Source: an uncultured Clostridia bacterium
GTDB taxonomy: Bacteria; Bacillota; Clostridia; Oscillospirales; CAG-272
Direction: 5' to 3'
Assembly (NCBI GenBank): GCA_945485605.1
Contig: CALYSG010000073.1
Location: 1 to 8,821 of the forward strand
DNA: 8,821 nt
This document shows positions 1 through 4,715 of the stretch, in pieces. Numbering within the stretch: position 1 is the first letter of the stretch; each line of letters begins with the position of its first letter. Below the pieces are notes generated by a model. The model searched no databases. It was given only the letters and a program-made list of their open reading frames with translations, and was not told the origin of the DNA. The position numbers and the translations under genes were made by a program.

Positions 1-44
1 ACGTGTTAATTATATCAATTAAAGTAAAATAATTCTGAAACCCA

Positions 45-76
45 TTGACAAAAAAAACGAAGTGTGATAATATAAT
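45..76 (+). promoter_or_regulatory. Sigma-A-type promoter of the small zinc-ribbon gene
   Basis: A perfect -35 TTGACA lies at 45-50. Downstream, TGTGATAATATAAT (63-76) offers overlapping -10 choices: GATAAT at 66-71 with an upstream TG (extended -10) and a 15-nt spacer, TAATAT at 68-73 with a 17-nt spacer, or the perfect TATAAT at 71-76 with a 20-nt spacer. Which one is used cannot be settled by eye. The upstream 44 bases are very A/T-rich and could act as an UP element. The predicted leader is roughly 45-55 nt and ends in a strong GGAGGG ribosome binding site (119-124). Confidence 0.75.
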
Positions 77-131
77 ATCGACCGTAGTGTTTCAGCTTTA
101 TTTGAACATTATATTTTTGGAGGGACGTATT

Positions 132-314
132 ATGTCATTTATTATCAGCAAGCCTGTTGTATGCGCTGCATGCGGTAAAGTTATAATTTCCGAAAAGAGT
201 GTCGGTCTGTTCAAGAACTATAAATCAAAGGACGGAAAGGATCTTTGCGAAGCCTGTTACAACAAGGCTGAGAAGAAGGACGTCGCCAAGGCGGCAACTA
301 CCGGCAAGAAATAA
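132..314 (+). CDS. Small zinc-ribbon-like protein, 60 aa, function unknown
   Basis: This is a 60-residue protein of unknown function. It carries two CxxC pairs, C11-x2-C14 followed by G15, and C39-x2-C42 followed by Tyr, separated by 24 residues, which fits a single four-cysteine zinc site. The stretch between them (GLFKNYKSKDGKDLC, ending at C39) recalls the N-terminal zinc ribbon of DUF4428-type proteins, although that assignment is from memory. The C-terminal 16 residues are Lys/Ala/Thr rich and probably disordered, and could touch nucleic acid. No signal peptide or membrane segment is visible, so it should be cytoplasmic. The ATG at 132 is chosen over the in-frame ATG at 45 because GGAGGG lies 7 nt upstream of it, while the longer start would overlap the -35 box. 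It is the only plus-strand gene here and is monocistronic, with its own promoter and terminator. Coding status is well supported by RBS, promoter, motif and terminator together. Confidence 0.82.
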   Translation: MSFIISKPVVCAACGKVIISEKSVGLFKNYKSKDGKDLCEACYNKAEKKDVAKAATTGKK

Positions 315-329
315 TCAGCTTTACCGGAT

Positions 330-368
330 AAAAAGAGCCGATACGCTTATTTGCGCTCGGCTCTTTTT
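330..368. terminator. Bidirectional intrinsic terminator between the zinc-ribbon gene and tdk
   Basis: A perfect 12-bp inverted repeat, AAAAAGAGCCGA (330-341) and TCGGCTCTTTTT (357-368), encloses a 15-nt spacer that can add a further CGC/GCG pair (344-346 with 353-355). The stem has a T run at its 3' side on both strands, so it can end the plus-strand transcript (stop codon at 312-314) and the converging minus-strand topB-tdk transcript (tdk stop codon at 377-379). Confidence 0.92.
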
Positions 369-376
369 GCTTTTCT

Positions 377-955
377 TTATTCCTTCTGCGCCTTCTGGGC
401 CTTTATATAACAGGCGTGGCACATTGCGATATAGCTGTCGTTGCCGCCGAGAAAGACCTGCTCGCCTTCGGTAAGAACTCTGCCTTCTCCGTCTATACGG
501 GCGTTAACTATTGCCTTGCTGCCGCATTCGCAGATGGTTTTTATTTCCGTTATCGAGTCTGCGACCTCAAAAAGTCGGCGACTCCCCGGGAAGAGACGGG
601 TACGGAAGTCGGTGCGGAGCCCGAAGCACAGAACGGGAATGTTTAGAAAATCGACTATGTATCTGAACTGATCAATCTGATCTTCGGAGAAGAACTGGCA
701 CTCGTCGGCGATGATTACGTCGGTGTGCTCTCTTTTACGGAATTCCGAGATTATATCGTCGGTCAAAGATAGCGCCTGCGCCTCGGCAGAGAGACCTATT
801 CTTGACATAACGGTGTTCTTTCCGTCGCGCGAGTCGGTGGAGGGCTTGACGAGCCATACCTTCATTCCGCGCTCCTCATAATTGAATTTTGTGATGAGAG
901 CCTGAGCGGTTTTGGAGCTTCCCATAGCTCCGTATTTGAAATAGAGCTTTGCCAT
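377..955 (-). CDS. tdk: Thymidine kinase (type II, TK1-like)
   Basis: This enzyme phosphorylates thymidine to dTMP with ATP in the cytoplasmic pyrimidine salvage pathway. It is 192 aa, normal for bacterial TK1-type enzymes. The P-loop is at residues 9-16 (GAMGSSKT), the DECQFF Walker B/catalytic motif at 84-89 (E85 is the presumed general base), and the CFGLRTDF block at 110-117. The C-terminal zinc/lasso domain has C142-x-C144 and C179-x2-C182, with GEQVFLGGNDSY (164-175) forming the thymidine-binding lasso. The CxC spacing and KTIC context resemble E. coli Tdk as I recall it. The P-loop is unusual: Ser14 takes the place of the usual glycine before Lys15. The start at 955 is chosen because AAAGGA (962-967) sits 6 nt upstream; an in-frame extension to 1018 would overlap the topB stop and lacks family similarity. 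It lies 46 nt downstream of topB and is probably co-transcribed with it. Confidence 0.95.
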   Translation of the reverse strand: MAKLYFKYGAMGSSKTAQALITKFNYEERGMKVWLVKPSTDSRDGKNTVMSRIGLSAEAQALSLTDDIISEFRKREHTDVIIADECQFFSEDQIDQFRYIVDFLNIPVLCFGLRTDFRTRLFPGSRRLFEVADSITEIKTICECGSKAIVNARIDGEGRVLTEGEQVFLGGNDSYIAMCHACYIKAQKAQKE

Positions 956-969
956 GATACGTCCTTTCA

Positions 970-988
970 CACGGGTATAAAGACCGTG
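970..988 (-). other. Small hairpin in the topB-tdk spacer, next to the tdk ribosome binding site
   Basis: In the minus-strand transcript, CACGG (988-984) pairs with CCGTG (974-970) around a 9-nt loop. The 3' foot is 2 nt from the tdk Shine-Dalgarno AAAGGA (967-962). It has no U run, so it is unlikely to be a terminator. It could keep the ribosome binding site unpaired or mark a processing point in the bicistronic message. The stem is only 5 bp, so chance is possible. Confidence 0.35.
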
Positions 989-1001
989 GATATTGATATT
1001 T

Positions 1002-3293
1002 TCATTCGTTGCCGGCATCTGTCGGCAAAAAGGGTCTCCTGTAGTCGCAACCTTCCTTCCAACCCGAGCAACCGAAAGCGGTTCTTCCTTTGATTATAGG
1101 TCTGCCGCATTTCGGGCAGAGTCCGTAGGGAGTCGGCTGCTGCTGAGGTGGGGGAGAGGCTTTCCTTTCCGGAAAGTCAAACACAGCCTTGCCGTCTTTT
1201 AATACAAGAGCGGCGCTGAAGCTGTTACCGTTCTTTGATCTGAAGCCGTCGATCATTCCGGTCGAGCCTTCGGCGAGAAGGCGGCGCATGGCGTCAAGGC
1301 TTATTGCCTTTCCGCATATATATGTATTCACGGAAAAATTGCAATGTGTTTCGGAATATCCGGAGCAGCCGTAGAACCTTCCCCTGCGGCATACTGGCTT
1401 GCCGCAGATAGGGCAGTTTCCGACGCTGTCACCGATAAAGCCCGTGCTGTCACCGTCGGTCTCGAAGACCTTTTTTATCTCGGCAACAGCCATATCAATG
1501 CTGTCTTTTACCTTTATTTTGCCGTGGTAGACCTGCTTTAAGGCTCTGCCGAGCTCAGAGGTCTTGTACTTATCCATCGAGATATTCATCCGTTCGAGTG
1601 ATTCTATCAGGAACTCTCCGGCGGGAAGGATACGGTATACGTCCTTTTTCAGCTCGATGTAGGAGCTTTTTTTTGCATTGTCGATGATTCCCGTGCGGGT
1701 CGCCTCGGTCCCGAGCTCAAGTCCCTCAAAGACCGCGCGATAGTCGTCGTCATCGTTTACCTGCTCGCCGTTTTCACTTGCCGCCGCCTCACGTGCGGCG
1801 GCTTTTTCCTCTTTGAACGGGTTTTTGAGGTAATTATTGAGCGTTTCTATCGTGTAATGCTTCGGCGGCGTAGTTTCCTTTTCACCGGGGAAAAATTTTA
1901 TGTTCACCGCGTCGCCCTTCGAGAGCTTCGGGAGCAGTCTGTCCTTCGTCGTCGGGTCGTCGAAGGCTGTCCAGCCCGGCTCGAGAATTACCGTGCCCTT
2001 CAGGATGAAATCCTCGGGCTCCTTTGCGTTTACGCGGACGGTGATCTGTGTACGCTCGATGATGCAGTCGTTTTCGCAGAAGACGGCGACAAATCGCCTC
2101 ATAACGGCGGCATAGACCTTGTATTCGTCTTCGCTGAGGTCCTGCTTTTTCGGTATTTTATATGTGGGGGTAAGTGCCGAGTGGGACTCTATTTTTGAGT
2201 CGTCGAAGATCGATTTTCCTGTCTTGAGTTTTACGGGGTAGCCGAGTTTTTTGCATCCCGCTATGATCTGCGCTATCTTGTCCTTCTCGGCGGTCGCAAG
2301 GTATTCGGAGTTGGTTCGAGGGTAGGTAAGGTAGCCCTTTTCGTAGAGCGACTGAGCGTATTTCAGCGAAGACTCCATCGGCATTTTGTATTTTTTTCCG
2401 AGGTAGTTCTGGAGTTTTGTCAGAGAGTAGAGCTTTCCGGGGGCGAGAGTATCTTTTTTTCGCTTCACGTCGGTTACGGTCGCGCCCGCGGCGTTGTATT
2501 CCTCGCATAGAGCCTGTGCCTTCTCAAGGTCATTCGGCTCAAATCTCTTTTTTGAGACGAGCTCTACCTTTTCTCCCGCGGTCTTTTCGCGGCTGGTCGG
2601 CAGGAGGTACTTTTCGGGGACGAAGTTTCTTATCTCCATATCGCGGTCATAGATAGCCTTCACGATCGGTACTATCACGCGCCCGACGCGAAGGAGCTGA
2701 CCCGTTTTCAGGGTGGCGTAGCGCGTAAGATTTATGCCGTAGAGCCAGTCTATGTAGGTTCTCGCAAATCCCTCGTCGGCAAGGCGGTCGTAATCGGCTT
2801 CGGGACACAGCTTTGAGAGCGCCTTTGCAACCGTCTGCGGGGTCTGATCCGGGAGCCATAGACGCATGAGCGGTTTTTTTCCTATCTGAGGGAAGCGCAG
2901 GCGCGCGTGATCTATGCAGAGGCGAACGATGATCTCACCTTCTCGGTCGGCATCGCCTGCATTTACAATTGTATCTACGCGCTGATCGGCGCATAGACGG
3001 CAGATCGTTTCGAACTGTTTCTTGATCCCCGGATCGTCTTTTCCGTTTTTTCCTTTTCTGAGCTCGTATTCAAAGCGGTCGGGGCAACAGGGAAGACCGT
3101 CGACAGTCCATCTGCCGTCGGGCGCGCCCTTCTGATAGTGTTCAATATCGCAGAGCGAAAAGAGGTGACCGAACGCCCAGCTTATTATGTAATTCTGACT
3201 TTCAAGGTATCCGTCGCGTCGGATGCTCTTCTCCCCGATCCCGGCGGCAATATTGCGCGCAAGGCTCGGTTTTTCGGCAATTATCAGCTTCAT
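1002..3293 (-). CDS. topB: DNA topoisomerase III (type IA)
   Basis: This type IA topoisomerase passes single strands through transient breaks via a 5'-phosphotyrosyl link and mainly decatenates replication or recombination intermediates. It is 763 aa. The N-terminal Toprim domain (about 1-150) contains AEKPS (E7) and the DADREGE acid cluster (D114, D116, E118). The active-site motif YLTYPRTNSEYL (321-332) gives Y324 as the nucleophile, with R326 beside it. The late core motif TEATRTGIID is at 529-538. An Ala/Glu/Asp-rich segment (about 494-518) looks like a flexible insert. The C-terminus has one four-cysteine finger (C627, C630, C643, C651), an intervening stretch resembling the C-terminal repeat of topoisomerases (about 653-708), and a second finger (C726, C729, C742, C749). 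The ATG at 3293 has only a modest, close RBS (GGAAG). A consensus promoter lies just upstream and tdk follows. TopB with this tail is frequent on integrative elements, but no mobility gene is present here. Confidence 0.95.
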   Translation of the reverse strand: MKLIIAEKPSLARNIAAGIGEKSIRRDGYLESQNYIISWAFGHLFSLCDIEHYQKGAPDGRWTVDGLPCCPDRFEYELRKGKNGKDDPGIKKQFETICRLCADQRVDTIVNAGDADREGEIIVRLCIDHARLRFPQIGKKPLMRLWLPDQTPQTVAKALSKLCPEADYDRLADEGFARTYIDWLYGINLTRYATLKTGQLLRVGRVIVPIVKAIYDRDMEIRNFVPEKYLLPTSREKTAGEKVELVSKKRFEPNDLEKAQALCEEYNAAGATVTDVKRKKDTLAPGKLYSLTKLQNYLGKKYKMPMESSLKYAQSLYEKGYLTYPRTNSEYLATAEKDKIAQIIAGCKKLGYPVKLKTGKSIFDDSKIESHSALTPTYKIPKKQDLSEDEYKVYAAVMRRFVAVFCENDCIIERTQITVRVNAKEPEDFILKGTVILEPGWTAFDDPTTKDRLLPKLSKGDAVNIKFFPGEKETTPPKHYTIETLNNYLKNPFKEEKAAAREAAASENGEQVNDDDDYRAVFEGLELGTEATRTGIIDNAKKSSYIELKKDVYRILPAGEFLIESLERMNISMDKYKTSELGRALKQVYHGKIKVKDSIDMAVAEIKKVFETDGDSTGFIGDSVGNCPICGKPVCRRGRFYGCSGYSETHCNFSVNTYICGKAISLDAMRRLLAEGSTGMIDGFRSKNGNSFSAALVLKDGKAVFDFPERKASPPPQQQPTPYGLCPKCGRPIIKGRTAFGCSGWKEGCDYRRPFLPTDAGNE

Positions 3294-3328
3294 TTTCTTC
3301 CGTTCTCAAAAAAGTATTTCCGATGATA

Positions 3329-3357
3329 ATTATAACGCTTTTTGCCCTTTTTTTCAA
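3329..3357 (-). promoter_or_regulatory. Sigma-A promoter of the topB-tdk unit
   Basis: Reading the minus strand, the -35 is TTGAAA (3357-3352), the spacer is exactly 17 nt, and the -10 is a perfect TATAAT (3334-3329). Transcription should start near 3322, giving a leader of about 30 nt before the topB ATG. The promoter sits directly after the ugpC terminator, so topB-tdk is an independent transcription unit. Confidence 0.88.
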
Positions 3358-3378
3358 GAGTAAAAGACAGGATAAAAG

Positions 3379-3411
3379 AAAAAACCGTCCCATGCTTTTG
3401 CACGGGACGGT
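3379..3411 (-). terminator. Intrinsic terminator of ugpC/msmX
   Basis: In the minus-strand transcript an 8-bp stem, ACCGTCCC (3411-3404) with GGGACGGT (3391-3384), encloses a 12-nt loop whose ends can pair further (TG with CA past one mismatch). It is followed at once by a T run (3384-3379), then C and TTTT. It begins 14 nt after the ugpC stop codon and separates ugpC from the topB promoter. Confidence 0.92.
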
Positions 3412-3424
3412 ATTAAGTATCAGA

Positions 3425-4537
3425 TCAGTGGCAGATGCAACGCTCGGTATCCTTATCGAAGATATGGAGACGCGATACGTCGAGAGCAACCTTGATATCG
3501 TCGCCGGCACGGCTTGTCGAGCGCGAATTGACGCGGGCGATAAGGCTGGTCTCGCCGACGGTGAGGTAGAGGTAGATCTCGGCACCCATAAGCTCGGTGA
3601 CGTCAACATGAGCGTCGATCGTGCTCTCGGCAAATGCCGCAAGGTGCATGGGCTCGTCGTGAAGCGCCTCGGGACGGAGACCGATTATTACGTCCTGACC
3701 CATATATTCCTGAAGAGCCGGGTTGTTTGCCTTCTCGGCGGGGAGCTTGATCGTGTTGCCCTCAAAGTTGACGTAAACATCCTCGCCCTTCTTTTCAAGC
3801 GTGGCGTTGATGAAGTTCATCTGAGGTGTTCCTATGAAGCCCGCGACGAAGAGGTTGCAGGGGGAGTCGTAGATCGTCTGAGGAGTATCGACCTGCTGAA
3901 TGAGACCGTCCTTCATAACGACGATACGCGTCGCCATGGTCATAGCCTCGGTCTGGTCATGGGTAACGTAAATGAACGTTGTCTGAACTCTGTCGTGCAG
4001 CTTCGTAAGCTCGGTTCTCATGGATGCACGGAGCTTAGCGTCAAGGTTTGAAAGAGGCTCGTCAAGAAGGAAGACCTTCGGGTTACGTACGATAGCACGT
4101 CCGAGAGCGACACGCTGCTTCTGACCGCCTGACAGAGCCTTCGGCTTTCTGTCGAGAAGGTGCGAGATATCAAGTATGCGGGCGGCTTCCTCGACGCGGC
4201 GCTTGATCTCTTCCTTCGGTGTCTTGCTGAGCTTAAGTCCGAAAGCCATGTTCTCAAAGACCGTCATGTGCGGGTACAGAGCATAGTTCTGGAACACCAT
4301 CGCGATCTTTCTGTCCTTAGGTGCGACATCGTTTACGAGTCTGTCGCCGATGAAGAGCTCGCCTTCGGAGATCTCCTCAAGTCCGGCGATCATACGGAGA
4401 GTAGTTGTTTTTCCGCAACCGGAGGGACCGACGAGAACGAGAAATTCCTTGTCTTTTATTTCAAGGTTGAAGTCAGATACAGCGGTAACGCCGCCGGGGT
4501 ACTTCTTATAAATGTGCTTTAAGGAAACACTTGCCAT
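3425..4537 (-). CDS. ugpC: Carbohydrate ABC importer ATPase, MsmX/MsmK/UgpC type
   Basis: This is the nucleotide-binding subunit of CUT1-type carbohydrate (or glycerol-phosphate) ABC importers; it dimerises on the cytoplasmic face of the permease pair and hydrolyses ATP. It is 370 aa, the usual family length. The ATPase domain (about 1-235) contains Walker A GPSGCGKT (37-44), Q-loop Q83, signature LSGGQKQR (135-142), Walker B FLLDEP (156-161) with E160, D-loop SNLD (163-166) and H-loop H193. The C-terminal part (about 240-370) is the regulatory TOBE/MOBE-like region typical of MalK and MsmX. The start at 4537 has AAAGGA 6 nt upstream. No permease or substrate-binding protein gene adjoins it, and it has its own promoter and terminator. 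By analogy with MsmX of Bacillus subtilis and MsiK of Streptomyces, it may be a shared ATPase serving several importers encoded elsewhere. The family is certain; the substrate range is inferred. Confidence 0.93.
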   Translation of the reverse strand: MASVSLKHIYKKYPGGVTAVSDFNLEIKDKEFLVLVGPSGCGKTTTLRMIAGLEEISEGELFIGDRLVNDVAPKDRKIAMVFQNYALYPHMTVFENMAFGLKLSKTPKEEIKRRVEEAARILDISHLLDRKPKALSGGQKQRVALGRAIVRNPKVFLLDEPLSNLDAKLRASMRTELTKLHDRVQTTFIYVTHDQTEAMTMATRIVVMKDGLIQQVDTPQTIYDSPCNLFVAGFIGTPQMNFINATLEKKGEDVYVNFEGNTIKLPAEKANNPALQEYMGQDVIIGLRPEALHDEPMHLAAFAESTIDAHVDVTELMGAEIYLYLTVGETSLIARVNSRSTSRAGDDIKVALDVSRLHIFDKDTERCICH

Positions 4538-4550
4538 ATACTATCCTTTC

Positions 4551-4576
4551 TGCATCATCGGATCTCGCCGGATGCA
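4551..4576 (-). promoter_or_regulatory. 5' UTR stem-loop abutting the ugpC/msmX ribosome binding site
   Basis: The leader RNA can form TGCATC-CGG (4576-4568) paired with CCG-AT-GATGCA (4561-4551): nine base pairs interrupted by one two-base AT bulge, with a 6-nt loop (4567-4562). The hairpin lies between the predicted start site (about 4589) and the Shine-Dalgarno AAAGGA (4549-4544), ending 1 nt before it. It has no U run, so it is not a terminator. It might protect the 5' end, keep the RBS open, or serve as a protein or RNA binding site. Neither structure nor function has been tested. Confidence 0.5.
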
Positions 4577-4595
4577 TATAAAATTTGCTTCTAAT

Positions 4596-4624
4596 ATTAT
4601 ATCAATTTTCACGCCAAAATGGAA
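4596..4624 (-). promoter_or_regulatory. Extended -10 promoter of ugpC/msmX
   Basis: On the minus strand a perfect TATAAT (4601-4596) is preceded by TGA, giving the extended -10 form TGnTATAAT. The -35 candidate at 17-nt spacing, TTCCAT (4624-4619), is poor, which is acceptable for an extended -10 promoter. The predicted leader is about 50 nt. The rest of the gap up to the tex stop codon (4625-4715) shows no convincing terminator or operator. Confidence 0.7.
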
Positions 4625-4715
4625 GAGCCTATTTCCCCAAATTTTCAACGTTTTCCTTGTGCAACATGACCAACAAATATGAGCGCGAGCCATGGCAATC
4701 ATCTTGTGCGGAAAC

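Noticed and set aside
45..131. 29-residue N-terminal extension of the zinc-ribbon protein
   Set aside because: The upstream ATG overlaps the TTGACA -35 box and would not be within the transcript; GGAGGG precedes the ATG at 132.
956..1018. 21-residue N-terminal extension of tdk to an upstream in-frame ATG
   Set aside because: It overlaps the topB stop codon, lacks an RBS and adds sequence absent from the Tdk family; the ATG at 955 has AAAGGA 6 nt upstream and begins MAKLYF, the family N-terminus.
2158..2508. Possible frameshifted second gene inside topB in another minus frame
   Set aside because: The topB frame is unbroken and carries all family motifs through this region, so the alternative frame is a shadow.
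3323..4051. 242-residue open frame on the plus strand opposite ugpC and its terminator
   Set aside because: It is an antisense shadow of a well-conserved gene, runs through a terminator and promoter of the opposite strand, and shows no recognisable motif.
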